A stretch of DNA of 64,000 bases from Streptomyces celluloflavus (GCA_000720995.1 JOEL01000001.1:310001-374000); one strand, 5' to 3'. Counted from the stretch's first letter, positions 8,777-17,914 are shown. The notes: generated by a model not told the origin, from the sequence alone. A program made the numbers and translations.

Positions 8777-9963
8777 TGCTCACCGTCAACCACACCCGCC
8801 CCACCGGCCCGGCCGGCCGCGTCAGCCGGGTGGAAACCCTGATGCTCGGCACCGCGTGGCGCGACTTCGGCTACGTCCGCGTGCACACCGACGAAGGACT
8901 CTCCGGCATCGGCGAGATCACCCACCCCTACCGGGGAGCGGAGGTGTGCGCCCTCACCGAGTCCCTCGCCGGCCGGCACCTGCTCGGCGCCGACCCCTTC
9001 GACACCGAGGAGATCTGGCTCCGCCTCTACCAGGGCGACTTCCTGCGCGGCGGAGACCTCGGCGGTATCGCCCTCTCCGGCCTCGACCAGGCCCTGCACG
9101 ACCTCATGGGCAAGGCCCTCGGCGTCCCCGTCTACCGGCTCACCGGCGGCGCCTGCCGCGACACCGTCCGCGTTTACGCCAACGGCTGGTACAACGGCGA
9201 ACGCGACCCCGAGACCTTCGCCGCCAAGGCGCGGGAGACCCTCGCCAAGGGCTACAGCGCCCTCAAGTTCGACCCCTTCGGCCCCGGACTGCACGAACTG
9301 GAGCGGGCCGAACTGCGCCGCTCCGTCGACCTGGTCGCGGCCGTCCGCGAGGCCGTCGGCCCCGACACCGACCTCTTCATCGAGGGGCACGCGCGGTTCG
9401 CGATGCCCACCGCCGCCCGGCTGCTGCGCGAGCTCGAACCCTTCGACATCGGCTGGTTCGAGGAGCCGATGCCCTGGACCCATATCGAGCGCTACCGCGA
9501 ACTGCGGCAGCGGGCCGCCTTCCCGATCTCCGGCGGCGAGCACTTCCACAACCGCTACGAGTACAAGCAGCTCTTCGCGACCGAGGCCGTCGACATCGTG
9601 CAGCCCGACCTCTCGATGGCCGGCGGCTTCACCGAGATACGCAAGATCGCCGCCACCGCCGACACCCACGGCATGCTCGTCGCCCCGCACAACTCCAACT
9701 CCCCGCTGTGCACGACGGCCTCCGCCCACGCGGCTCTCGGCATCCCGAACCTCAAGATCCTGGAGACCTTCGACAGCCTCCTGGAGGACCACGTCTTCGC
9801 GGCGCTGCGCGGCACCCTGCCCGTCGAGAACGGACACCTGCCGCTGCCCACCGCCCCCGGGCTCGGCGTGGAACTGGCCGACGAGGTCTTCGCGGAGCAT
9901 CCGCCCACCCACCGCTTCTGGAACATGTTCAGCGAAGGCTGGGAGAAGAGGAACCGCACATGA
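8776..9963 (+). CDS. Enolase-superfamily (mandelate racemase / muconate lactonizing) sugar-acid dehydratase-like enzyme
   Basis: 395 residues, coupled to the aminotransferase. The C-terminal barrel shows the likely metal ligands in order: a Glu in LFIEGHARF, a Glu in GWFEEPMP and a Glu in ISGGEHFHNR. A His in APHNSNSPL is the probable base. The His two residues after the first ligand resembles the galactonate and mannonate dehydratase branch, in which the motif is Asp-x-His; here Glu takes the place of Asp. The most likely reaction is dehydration of an aldonic or uronic acid to a 2-keto-3-deoxy acid. The actual sugar acid is not predictable. Confidence 0.87.
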   Translation: MLTVNHTRPTGPAGRVSRVETLMLGTAWRDFGYVRVHTDEGLSGIGEITHPYRGAEVCALTESLAGRHLLGADPFDTEEIWLRLYQGDFLRGGDLGGIALSGLDQALHDLMGKALGVPVYRLTGGACRDTVRVYANGWYNGERDPETFAAKARETLAKGYSALKFDPFGPGLHELERAELRRSVDLVAAVREAVGPDTDLFIEGHARFAMPTAARLLRELEPFDIGWFEEPMPWTHIERYRELRQRAAFPISGGEHFHNRYEYKQLFATEAVDIVQPDLSMAGGFTEIRKIAATADTHGMLVAPHNSNSPLCTTASAHAALGIPNLKILETFDSLLEDHVFAALRGTLPVENGHLPLPTAPGLGVELADEVFAEHPPTHRFWNMFSEGWEKRNRT

Positions 9964-9994
9964 GCCCGGCCCCCACCGCCCCCGGAAGACGCCG

Positions 9995-10840
9995 ATGATC
10001 ACCGACGTCCACTCCCACCTCTTCCGCCACAGTCACGATCTCGGCGAGCCCTTCACCTCCGACTCGGCACGCGCCCACGCGGGCGAGGTCGACCTCACCG
10101 TCACCTGGGACGAGTACGCCGCGACCTGCCCGCCCGGCACCCGCACGATCGTGGTCGGCGGCAAGGCCCGCCGCAGCGGCCTGTGGGTCGACGACACCGC
10201 CGTGGCCGCCTACACCGCCCGCCACCCCGACCGGCTCATCGGCTACCTCTCGCTGGACCCCACCCAGCCCGGCTGGCAGGACGAACTCCGTTACGGCCAC
10301 CAGGAACTGGGCCTGCGCGGGATCAAACTCATGCCGATGTACGCCGGGTTCGACCCGGCCGCCGAGGAGTACGACGAGCTGTACACCTACGCCGAACGCC
10401 ACGGGCTGCCGCTGCTCGTGCACACCGGCACCACCTTCGTCTCCGCGGCCCCGCTGGAGTGGGCGATGCCCCGCCACCTCGACGCCGTCGCCATCCGCCA
10501 CCCCGAACTGCGGATGGTCCTCGCCCACCTCTCCCACCCCTTCGAGGGGGAGTGCATCGCCGTCATCCGCAAGCACCCGCACGTCTACGCCGACATCAGC
10601 GCCCTGCACTACCGGCCCTTCCAGCTCTGGCACAGCCTCCGCCTGGTCCAGGACTACGGAGTCTGGGACAAGCTGCTGTTCGGCAGCGACTACCCGTTCA
10701 CCACGGTGGACGCCTCGGTCGCGGGCCTGCGCGAGATCGCGGCGATCCCCGGCATCCCCGGTCTGCCGCCACTCGACCCGGAGGCCGTCGAAGCCCTCAT
10801 CCACCGGCCCTCCCTCGATCTGCTGGGCCTCGCGGACTGA
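9995..10840 (+). CDS. Amidohydrolase-family (Amidohydrolase_2) metal-dependent hydrolase or lactonase
   Basis: 281 residues. The metal site of the family is visible: HxH near the N-terminus (TDVHSHL), a lysine in GIKLMPMYAGF, histidines in LLVHTGTTF and MVLAHLSHP, and the last Asp in LFGSDYPF. This branch (TIM-barrel, related to 2-pyrone-4,6-dicarboxylate lactonase and L-rhamnono/fuconolactonase) commonly opens sugar lactones, which would suit the dehydratase encoded just before it. The start ATG at 9995 lies 32 bases after the previous stop; a 12-codon reading frame (9960-9998) overlaps the gap and is not counted as a gene. Confidence 0.88.
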   Translation: MITDVHSHLFRHSHDLGEPFTSDSARAHAGEVDLTVTWDEYAATCPPGTRTIVVGGKARRSGLWVDDTAVAAYTARHPDRLIGYLSLDPTQPGWQDELRYGHQELGLRGIKLMPMYAGFDPAAEEYDELYTYAERHGLPLLVHTGTTFVSAAPLEWAMPRHLDAVAIRHPELRMVLAHLSHPFEGECIAVIRKHPHVYADISALHYRPFQLWHSLRLVQDYGVWDKLLFGSDYPFTTVDASVAGLREIAAIPGIPGLPPLDPEAVEALIHRPSLDLLGLAD

Positions 10841-10849
10841 CGCGCCCCC

Positions 10850-10888
10850 GACCGACTGCCGACCGACTGCTGACCGACTGACCGACCG
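10850..10888. repeat. Short tandem repeat of an ACCGACTG unit
   Basis: Just after the amidohydrolase stop, the unit ACCGACTG recurs with one- to two-base linkers about three times, followed by a partial fourth copy. It lies in the gap before the SDR gene and encodes nothing obvious. Slippage during replication is the simplest origin. Confidence 0.7.
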
Positions 10889-11007
10889 GCCCGCCCGTCC
10901 TGTCCGCCGCGATCACCCCGACCGCCCGAGCCGCCGCATCGCGTGCGCCGGTGGCCCGGCCCGCGGGCTCCCCGTCTCCGCACCGCACCCCTCCCGAGGA
11001 CCACGCC

Positions 11008-11877
11008 GTGACCCATTCGCCAGCCCCGCGCGGCACCGACCGCTTCGACCTCACCGGACGCACCGCCCTGGTCACCGGCGCGGCCCGCGGCCTCGGCCGC
11101 GCCTTCGCGACCGGCCTCGCCGCTGCCGGGGCCGACCTCGTCCTCGTCGACCTCCCCGGCGCCGAGGGCCTCGAAGAGACCGCCGACCAGGTCCGCGCCC
11201 TCGGCCGCCGCTGCCACACCTACCCCCAGGACCTCGCCCACACCGAACAGCTCGCCGGCCTCGCCGACACCGTCCGCGCCGAGGTCGGGCCCGTACACAT
11301 CCTCGTCAACAACGCGGGCACCGCCGCCCTGGAGCGCTGCAACGAGATCACCCCGGAGAGCTGGAGCCGGGTGATGAAGGTCAATGTCGACGCGGTCTTC
11401 TTCCTGACCCAGCGCGTCGCCGAGCACATGACCGCCGACGGCACACCCGGCCGCATCATCACCGTGACCTCGAAGAACGCCCTCGTCGCGGAAGCGGGCC
11501 TCGCCCACTACAACGCTTCCAAGGCCGCCGCGCAGCTGCTCACCGAGACCTTCGCGATCGAACTCGCCCCGCACGGCATCACCGCCAACACCCTCGCCCC
11601 CGGCATGGTCGACACCCCCATCGACGGGGACTTCCCGCTCGACCGGGAGCCCTTCGAGGCGGCCTGGCGCGAGCGCATCCCGCTCGGCCGCTACGCCCGG
11701 CCCGACGACTGCGTCGGCGCCCTGCTGCTCCTCGCCTCCGACGCGGGCGCCTACCTCACCGGCGCGCGCCTCGTGGTCGACGGCGGAGTCCTCGCCGACC
11801 AACTGCCCCGGATGCGCTGGATGCCGCCGTACCGCAACACCGTCGACGACACCGCCCGCCCGCACACCGGCGACTGA
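11008..11877 (+). CDS. SDR family NAD(P)-dependent oxidoreductase
   Basis: 289 residues, classical short-chain dehydrogenase. The nucleotide motif is TGAARGLGRA (near residue 22), the NNAG motif is VNNAGTAAL, and the active site has Ser in VTSKNALV, then YxxxK in HYNASKAA. The C-terminal LVVDGGV segment is typical of the family. I chose GTG at 11008 because GAGGA lies 7 bases upstream; an ATG at 10951 in the same frame would add a low-complexity extension. It likely oxidises or reduces a sugar-acid intermediate of the same pathway. Confidence 0.9.
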   Translation: MTHSPAPRGTDRFDLTGRTALVTGAARGLGRAFATGLAAAGADLVLVDLPGAEGLEETADQVRALGRRCHTYPQDLAHTEQLAGLADTVRAEVGPVHILVNNAGTAALERCNEITPESWSRVMKVNVDAVFFLTQRVAEHMTADGTPGRIITVTSKNALVAEAGLAHYNASKAAAQLLTETFAIELAPHGITANTLAPGMVDTPIDGDFPLDREPFEAAWRERIPLGRYARPDDCVGALLLLASDAGAYLTGARLVVDGGVLADQLPRMRWMPPYRNTVDDTARPHTGD

Positions 11878-11898
11878 CCCCGGCCGCCCGCCGACCGA

Positions 11899-11923
11899 CC
11901 CGGTACGGGCACCCCGTACCGGG
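11899..11923. terminator. Perfect 11-bp hairpin between SDR and beta-helix genes
   Basis: CCCGGTACGGG at 11899-11909 and its exact complement at 11913-11923 leave a 3-base loop. There is no T-run, as is common in Streptomyces. It could terminate or attenuate transcription before the second beta-helix gene or stabilise the upstream message. Confidence 0.55.
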
Positions 11924-11995
11924 CCCGCGGTGCACGACCGGCCCGGCCGCCCCGGACCCGTACCCGCCCGCCGCCGCACACCCGTGGAGGAAACC

Positions 11996-14125
11996 GTGCA
12001 CCGTCCGCCCGACGCCACCACCCGTCGCCGTGTCCTGGCCACCGCGGGACTCGCGGCCGGCGCCGCCGCCCTCCCGGCCGCCCCGGCCCACGCGGCGGCC
12101 GCCGCCCGCCCGCCCCTCGTACACACCGGTGTCCGCGCCCTCCTGGACCGGGGCGGGGACAAGCTCGCCGACGGCGACACGGCCCTCCTGACCGGCTACC
12201 GCGAGCCCGGTGACGGCGGGGGCATGCTGCTGCGCTGGGACCCCCGCTCCAGCGCTCCGCCCAACGGCGGCACCGTCCTCGCACCCGCGAACACCCGGCG
12301 CGGGCGCTGGCTCCGCGTCCACGAGGGCGTACTCGACTTCCGGTCCTTCGGCCACTTCGACGCGGCGCACCCCGCCGACGACGCACTCGACGCGATGCTC
12401 GCCGACCCCGCCGTCCACCGCATCGAGGCCCATACCGACCTGCTCCTGCGCAGACGCCACCGCATCCACCGCTCCCGGATCACCCTCGACTTCGGCGGGC
12501 ACACCGTCCACACCACGGGCATCGAACGGGGCAGCCACGACGACCCCTTCAGCGCGGTCCTCTCCTTCTCCGGCACCCGCACCTCGACCACCCTCACCCA
12601 CGCCCTCGCCGCGCCGGTGCCCGAACTCACCGACACCTACCCGGTGCCGGACTCCGGGGCCTTCCGCGTCGGGCAGTGGTGGGCTCTCGCCGTGGACCCC
12701 GTCGCAGGCGGCGGCCGCGACGAACGGGAACTCCAGAAACTCGTCGAGATCACCGAGATCGTCGACCCGACGCACGTCCGCGTCGGCTACCTCAGCGGCT
12801 GGGAACTCGCCGCGGGCCGCCGGCTGACCTGGACCCGCGTCGAACCCGTACGCGAAGCCCATGTCCGCGCCCTGCGCTTCGAGGGCGCCGGGGCCGACGA
12901 GTACACCGGCTCCCACCCCGTGGCCTACGAGTACGCGGTGGACTGCGATGTCCACGCGATCCACGCCGTCGGAACCTTCTGGCCGGTGATCATGCGCCGC
13001 TGGTGCACCCGCTTCCGCACCGAGAACTGCTCCCTCAAGAACCCGCCCACCGTCGAGTACGGCGGCGCCGGCTACCTCACCCAGAACATCTACTGCCTGT
13101 ACGGCCGCATCGCCGACTGCACCACCAGCAACGTCCGCCACCTCAGCGACCTCACCGCCTCCGCGTACTGCCTCGTCGAGAACTGCCACGGGGACGGCGA
13201 CGACGCGGGCGGCAACCCCTTCACCACGCACGGCCAGTACGAGCACGACCTGCTCTTCGACGGCAACTCCGGCCTCATGGACCTCGCCAACTCGGGCGCG
13301 CAGTGGGGCACTTCCGCCAAGCGCATCACCGTACGCAAGCACGTGTGCTCCTGGTTCACCGCCAACACGAGGATCACCGACCTCACCCTGGAGGACGTCC
13401 GGGTCATCGCCCGCCCCACCTTCGACCGGGCCGGGACCCTCACCGTCAACGCGGACGGCGCCCAGGTACGTGGCTGCACCGCGAAGACCTTCAGCCTCAC
13501 CCAGCGCTCCACGCGCTCGCGGCGCCCCACCGTCGTCAGCGACTGCGCGTTCGCCGCACCGCCCGACACCGTGCTGATCCAGAGCGCGGTCACCACCCCC
13601 GTCCACTTCGTGCGCTGCGAGCTGACCGGCCTCGACGGCGCCGCCCTGCGCGGCACCGGCCCGGTCCGCCTCACCGACTGCCGCCTGGCCGCCGCCGAAC
13701 ACGGCGCCCCCCTGACCGTCGCCGCCGCCGAACTCCGCGTCCACGGCGGCCGCCTCGAAGGACTCGGCCTGCGGCTCACCGCCGAGCGGGACCAGCAGCT
13801 GCGGATCACCGGCGGTACGGCCCTGACCGGCACACCCGCGGGCGGCGCCTTCCTCAGCCGTGCCGCGAGCGAGGCCACCGTCGTATGGGACCTCTCGGAC
13901 CTCACCGCCACCACTACCGCGAGCGGAACCGCGCACGCGCGCATCGACCACGGCGCCAATCACTGGTCGGCCACCGGCTGCCGCTTCACCGGCGGCACCC
14001 TCCACCTCGCCCCCGACGCCCTGCGCTCGACCCTGCACAGCACCTGCGTCGAGGACGGCACCCGCCGCACCGCCTTCCCCCAGCCCGGCGACACCGCCCA
14101 GATCACGGGAAACCTCCTGCTGTGA
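11996..14125 (+). CDS. Secreted right-handed beta-helix protein, paralogue of 3862-6036, Tat signal
   Basis: 709 residues from GTG at 11996, which has GGAGG 5 bases upstream. A twin-arginine signal (TTRRRVLATAGLAAG) is followed by an alanine-rich cleavage region. The body repeats the same blocks as the protein at 3862-6036: LDFGGHTVHTTGIERG, the GQWWALAVD segment, YTGSHPVAYEYAV, FWPVIMRRWCT and NCHGDGDDAGG, in the same order and spacing. The pair is therefore an old duplication, one copy in each arm of the divergent locus. Expected role is extracellular attack on, or binding of, a complex carbohydrate; the activity is not shown by the sequence. Confidence 0.8.
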   Translation: MHRPPDATTRRRVLATAGLAAGAAALPAAPAHAAAAARPPLVHTGVRALLDRGGDKLADGDTALLTGYREPGDGGGMLLRWDPRSSAPPNGGTVLAPANTRRGRWLRVHEGVLDFRSFGHFDAAHPADDALDAMLADPAVHRIEAHTDLLLRRRHRIHRSRITLDFGGHTVHTTGIERGSHDDPFSAVLSFSGTRTSTTLTHALAAPVPELTDTYPVPDSGAFRVGQWWALAVDPVAGGGRDERELQKLVEITEIVDPTHVRVGYLSGWELAAGRRLTWTRVEPVREAHVRALRFEGAGADEYTGSHPVAYEYAVDCDVHAIHAVGTFWPVIMRRWCTRFRTENCSLKNPPTVEYGGAGYLTQNIYCLYGRIADCTTSNVRHLSDLTASAYCLVENCHGDGDDAGGNPFTTHGQYEHDLLFDGNSGLMDLANSGAQWGTSAKRITVRKHVCSWFTANTRITDLTLEDVRVIARPTFDRAGTLTVNADGAQVRGCTAKTFSLTQRSTRSRRPTVVSDCAFAAPPDTVLIQSAVTTPVHFVRCELTGLDGAALRGTGPVRLTDCRLAAAEHGAPLTVAAAELRVHGGRLEGLGLRLTAERDQQLRITGGTALTGTPAGGAFLSRAASEATVVWDLSDLTATTTASGTAHARIDHGANHWSATGCRFTGGTLHLAPDALRSTLHSTCVEDGTRRTAFPQPGDTAQITGNLLL

Positions 14126-15051
14126 CCCGCATCCGCACCGCGCGCCCCGCCGACGAGCCCGCCCTGCACGCCCTGTGGGCGGAGTGCTTCGCCGCTGCCC
14201 CCCACCTGCCCGCCCTGTACGCCCTGGACCCCGGCCGCCACCACCGCACCTTCCTCGCGGTCCGCGAGAACGGCACGGTCGACGCCGTCGTCGTCTACGT
14301 GCCCCGCGACATCCGCGACGCCGACGGCACCCCCGTGCGGGTCGGCGGCATCGGCAGCGTCGCGACCCGCCCCGAAGCCCGCGGCAGAGGGCTCGTCCGC
14401 GCGCTGCTCCAGGAGGCGGTCGCGACGATGCGGGCGGAGTCCTGCGCATGGTCGCTGCTGTTCACCGGTACGCCCCGCGTCTATACGGGCTCCGGCTGGC
14501 GGAGCTTCCCCACCCACCTTCACGAGGGCACCCTCAGCAGCGCCCCGCCCACCCGCTCGCCGTACCGGGTCCGCCCCGCACGCCCCGCCGACCTGCCGAC
14601 TCTCGCCGGACTCGCCCGCACCCGCGCCCCGCTGACTGCGGTCCGGACCGGGGCGGACTGGCGGACGCGGCTGCCCGCCTGGTACGGCCCGCCCCGCGAC
14701 TGGCTGGTCGCACAGGACCCGGACACCGCCCGGCCGGTGGGCTGGGCGGTCGCCGCCCACGGCGAGGGAACCGTGGACGTACACGAGTACGCGGCGACCG
14801 GGCCCGGCGCCCTGGCGGCGCTCTTCGCGGCCGTCGCCGCGCGCGCCCGCCGCGCGGGACTGCGCGAGGCGCGCTTTCGGGGCCCGGCCCCCGGCCCCGC
14901 CGTACGGGAGGCGCTGCCCCACCTCATGACCGGGGCCACGGCCCGCACCGAGCACACCGGAATGATCCGCCCGCTGCTGACCCCGCCGCAGCACGCGCAC
15001 GCCGTGCCCCGCGTCCCCGGGGCGGTCCACTGGTATGGCGACTCCTTCTGA
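14122..15051 (+). CDS. GNAT family N-acetyltransferase (two-domain, Eis-like)
   Basis: 309 residues from GTG at 14122, overlapping the stop of the beta-helix gene, so translation is coupled. The acetyl-CoA site is the segment GIGSVATRPEARGRGL (about residues 75-90), which has the Q/RxxGxG/A pattern. A second GNAT-like half follows from about residue 150 (RPARPADLPTLAGLAR). The layout resembles Eis-type acetyltransferases, though it is shorter than Eis. The acceptor is unknown; an amino sugar made by the aminotransferase is one possibility. Confidence 0.85.
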   Translation: MTRIRTARPADEPALHALWAECFAAAPHLPALYALDPGRHHRTFLAVRENGTVDAVVVYVPRDIRDADGTPVRVGGIGSVATRPEARGRGLVRALLQEAVATMRAESCAWSLLFTGTPRVYTGSGWRSFPTHLHEGTLSSAPPTRSPYRVRPARPADLPTLAGLARTRAPLTAVRTGADWRTRLPAWYGPPRDWLVAQDPDTARPVGWAVAAHGEGTVDVHEYAATGPGALAALFAAVAARARRAGLREARFRGPAPGPAVREALPHLMTGATARTEHTGMIRPLLTPPQHAHAVPRVPGAVHWYGDSF

Positions 15052-15201
15052 CCGGACGCCCGCCCGCGACGGACCAGGCCGGCCCCTCCCGCGCGGGCGC
15101 CGACTCATCCCTTCGGAGGTGGAGCTACGCGAACGGAGGCCGCCCCCTCCCGCGCGGGTACCGAACGAGAGGATCGCCCCACAAGGAAGGTACGGACCCG
15201 C

Positions 15202-16131
15202 ATGAACTCCCCTTCTCCCGCAGAGCCCGTCTGGTCGGACCGGCTCGACCTGGGCGAGGGCATCCGCTGGCTCCCGGGCGGACCCGTCCTGGTGGACATC
15301 CCGGGCGGCCGCCTCCTGCGCGGTCCACTCGGCCACCAAGGCGGCCCGCTCGACGAACTGGCACGGCTGGACGTCCCGCTGGGCGCCGTGGCCCCCGTCG
15401 CGGGCCGCCCCGGACAGTGGATCGCGGCAGCCGGCACCGGCATCTGCCTCTTCCGCACGGGGCACACCCGCGCCCGGCACGCCGCCCCGCACTGGCTCGC
15501 CCGGCCCGAGGACACCTCGCCGGTCCCCATCCGGATGAACGACGGCACCGCCGACCCGCACGGCCGGTTCTGGGCAGGCAGCATGCCGTACGCGGCGGAC
15601 GAGGGCGCGGGCAGCCTCTACCGCGTGGACCACGACGGCACCGTGCACCGGGTGTTCGACGGCCTGACCGTGCCGAACGGCCCCGCCTTCCGGGCGGACG
15701 GGACAGCGCTGTACCTCGCGGACAGCGCCCGGGGCACCATCCTGATGTGCCGCATCGACCCGCGCACCGGAGAACCGGCCCACGCACCGGAGGAGTTCGC
15801 CACGGTGCGCGCGGGGTACCCGGACGGCATGGCGGTGGACATCGAGGGCGGGGTGTGGAGCGCGATATGGGGCGAGGGCCGCGTCCACCACTACCGCGCC
15901 GACGGCACCCTCGACCAGGTGCTGCCCCTCCCCGCCCGGCAACCGGCCGGTCTCTGCCTGGGCGGGGCCGACCTGCGCACGCTGTACATCACCACGGCCC
16001 GGACCGGCCTGACGGCCCCGGCCCCGGCGGACGGCGCGGTGTTCACCGCACGGGCAACTGTCCCCGGCTTCCCCACGGCCGCCTTCCGGCCGGCCGCGAC
16101 CCTGTCCGTGGGCGCGCCCGCCTGCCGGTGA
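15202..16131 (+). CDS. SMP-30/gluconolactonase/LRE family protein
   Basis: 309 residues, six-bladed propeller. Likely metal ligands are the Glu in DLGEGIRW near residue 16, the Asn in IRMNDGTADPHGRFWAG, the Asn in TVPNGPAF and the Asp in LYLADSARG. Enzymes of this family hydrolyse sugar lactones (for example D-glucono- or L-arabinono-lactone), which fits a sugar-acid pathway. The ATG at 15202 has an AAGGAAGG ribosome site. It is the last gene of the plus-strand arm, 150 bases after the GNAT gene. Confidence 0.9.
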   Translation: MNSPSPAEPVWSDRLDLGEGIRWLPGGPVLVDIPGGRLLRGPLGHQGGPLDELARLDVPLGAVAPVAGRPGQWIAAAGTGICLFRTGHTRARHAAPHWLARPEDTSPVPIRMNDGTADPHGRFWAGSMPYAADEGAGSLYRVDHDGTVHRVFDGLTVPNGPAFRADGTALYLADSARGTILMCRIDPRTGEPAHAPEEFATVRAGYPDGMAVDIEGGVWSAIWGEGRVHHYRADGTLDQVLPLPARQPAGLCLGGADLRTLYITTARTGLTAPAPADGAVFTARATVPGFPTAAFRPAATLSVGAPACR

Positions 16132-16327
16132 TCACGCCGGTCGAGCGGCGCGAGGAGGCCGCGCGGGTCATCGGGACCGCCCACACCGCAGGGAACTGCC
16201 TCCGACTGTCCGGCCACCGCAGCCCCAGCCCCCGCTACCTGGCTCCTCTTCTCAAATCGCACCAGGGAACGGGCGCATGTACCGTCGAATCAAGGATCTC
16301 CCCGTCCTCTATTTGCGGAGTTCGACC

Positions 16328-16906
16328 GTGAACGCACGCATCGAAGACCGGGCGGCCATCGCTGACCTGATGACCGGGTGGATGCACCGTGACCTGGGTG
16401 AATGGGACCGCCTGCGGGATCTGTTCCACCCCGGTGCGACCATCGCGATCACCTGGTTCGACGGCCCGGCCGTCGACTTCGTGGAGGGCTCCGCCCGCAT
16501 GGGCGCCTCCGATCTGCGCAGCAAACACCTGATCGCCAACCCCTCGATCACCTTCAACGGCGACCGGGCCCTGGTGGAGACCAACGCGATGATCATGGCG
16601 GAGAATCCCGCCCTGGACCTGGGCTGCACCACCCACAACCGCTTCTGGGACCAGGTCGAGAAGCGCGACGGCACCTGGCGCATCACCCGGCGCGAGAGCA
16701 GCTACGACATGAGCTCGTTCACCTTCCTGGCCAGGATCCCGGACATCGACGAGAAGGCGGTACGCCGCTACCCGCGGGAGTACGCCGCGCTGGCCTACCT
16801 GCTGGAGCGGTCCGGCTTCTCCGTCGCACGCGAGTTCCCGACCCGGGGCAGCGCGCTGGAGGCCGAGATGAAGGCCGCCGGGAACGCCTGGCTCAACCGG
16901 AGCTGA
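16328..16906 (+). CDS. SnoaL-like / NTF2-fold protein (nuclear transport factor 2 family)
   Basis: 192 residues from GTG at 16328, which has GCGGAG at a 7-base spacing; an upstream ATG at 16277 lacks such a site. The first ~140 residues look like the cone-shaped NTF2/SnoaL_4 fold (IADLMTGWMHRDLGEWDRL, then the FDGPAVDF and HNRFWDQVEKRDGTWR segments). Such proteins act as small isomerases, hydratases or ring-hydroxylating accessory folds. The C-terminal ~50 residues are outside the core fold. It has no operon partner. The reaction is not predictable. Confidence 0.75.
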   Translation: MNARIEDRAAIADLMTGWMHRDLGEWDRLRDLFHPGATIAITWFDGPAVDFVEGSARMGASDLRSKHLIANPSITFNGDRALVETNAMIMAENPALDLGCTTHNRFWDQVEKRDGTWRITRRESSYDMSSFTFLARIPDIDEKAVRRYPREYAALAYLLERSGFSVAREFPTRGSALEAEMKAAGNAWLNRS

Positions 16907-16978
16907 GCGCTGTGTGCCTCTCCGGAATGGCGGGGCCGGCCACCCGCTACGACAAGACACCGGACAGCTACCTCGCCG

Positions 16979-16998
16979 GGCTCCGCCTCCGCGGAGCC
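16979..16998 (+). terminator. 8-bp hairpin downstream of the SnoaL-like gene
   Basis: GGCTCCGC at 16979-16986 pairs exactly with GCGGAGCC at 16991-16998 around a CTCC loop. It lies 73 bases past the stop codon and may end the plus-strand transcript. Confidence 0.45.
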
Positions 16999-17073
16999 AT
17001 GCTGTGGTGACGCAGCCTCCCGGCCGCTCCGTGATCTCCACTCCTGTCGCGGCCGGCGCGTCCGTGGGGGCCC

Positions 17074-17100
17074 GTTCGGGTCCCACCTGGGGACCCGAAC
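17074..17100. terminator. Bidirectional terminator between convergent genes
   Basis: A perfect 11-bp inverted repeat (GTTCGGGTCCC at 17074-17084 and its complement at 17090-17100) with a 5-base loop. It lies between the SnoaL-like gene (plus) and the carboxymuconolactone-decarboxylase-like gene (minus, stop at 17123), so it can serve both. Confidence 0.7.
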
Positions 17101-17122
17101 ATCGAGTCTTACCCGGGTGCCC

Positions 17123-17629
17123 TCACTTCCACGGGTCGGTGAACGACCTGCCGGGCACCGGCTTGGCGATGAGCGCCACGGGGATGAAGAAGTTCACCTG
17201 GCCGATCGCGAACATCAGCGTGGCGAGCGCCTTGGCCTCATAGTGCTCGGCTGCCTGCGCATACAGCTCGTCGGAGACCCTCTCGCCGTCTGCGGACGGC
17301 TGAAGCACGGCTTCCACAAGTGCCAGTGCGGCACGCTCGGCACCAGTGAAGTACGGAGAGTCCTGCCAGGACGCCACCGACGTGATCCGCTCCTCCGACT
17401 CCCCGGCCTTGTGCAGGAAGCCCGTGTGCAGAACGGTGAGGTAGGTGCTGCCGACGATCTGACCAGCACGCAGCTGAACCAGGCTGATCGTGGAGCGCGG
17501 TACCGAACGGTTGCCGGTGACCTTGAATAGCGCCGATGACACCTCCGCCAGTTCGGGGACGAGCTCAGTGGGGTCCTCGGACATCCGCGGAAGCATCGGG
17601 ACCTCAGCCGTGATCGAACGTGTTTCCAT
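17123..17629 (-). CDS. Carboxymuconolactone decarboxylase (CMD/AhpD-like) family protein lacking the CxxC pair
   Basis: 168 residues, ATG at 17629 with AAGGAG in front. The AhpD-like all-helical core is recognisable, and the usual active-site helix is VQLRAGQIVGSTYLTVLHTG. In redox-active members this region reads roughly G-C-x-x-C followed a few residues later by His. Here both cysteines are replaced (Ser and Leu) while the His is kept, so thiol peroxidase chemistry is unlikely. The gene is preceded by an ECF41-type promoter and lies beside an ECF41-like sigma factor, the usual neighbourhood of such genes. The substrate is unknown. Confidence 0.85.
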   Translation of the reverse strand: METRSITAEVPMLPRMSEDPTELVPELAEVSSALFKVTGNRSVPRSTISLVQLRAGQIVGSTYLTVLHTGFLHKAGESEERITSVASWQDSPYFTGAERAALALVEAVLQPSADGERVSDELYAQAAEHYEAKALATLMFAIGQVNFFIPVALIAKPVPGRSFTDPWK

Positions 17630-17669
17630 CGCCGTCTCCTTCGGGCTTTCCTGTTGCTGTCACTGCGGT

Positions 17670-17696
17670 GACGGATCGCGACAGAGAAAGGTGACA
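17670..17696 (-). promoter_or_regulatory. ECF41-type promoter of the CMD-like gene
   Basis: Read on the minus strand: TGTCACC (17696-17690), a 16-base spacer, then CGTC (17673-17670). This matches the published ECF41 target (TGTCACA-N16-CGTC) in both boxes and in spacing, with one mismatch. It ends about 40 bases before the start codon at 17629. Confidence 0.8.
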
Positions 17697-17914
17697 GACG
17701 GAAGGCAGTCGTTCTCGGGCAGGCAGCGGCCCAGGTCCAAGCAGTGTCAACGAGTGGCGCTCGCGCTCACCGTGATCTCAGCTCAGAACAGGCCCTGGGA
17801 ACCGCGTGCGCGGGTCAGCCTGCCGATGGCCCCGGTCGATAGCCGAGACGGTCTCCATATCGACGTTGACCGGAGACCGCCGGCCGAAGACGAGCGGTCG
17901 GCCGGCCGCCCTGG

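Noticed and set aside
9960-9998. 12-codon frame between the dehydratase and amidohydrolase genes
   Set aside because: Too short and without its own ribosome site; the ATG arises from the stop overlap (ATGA).
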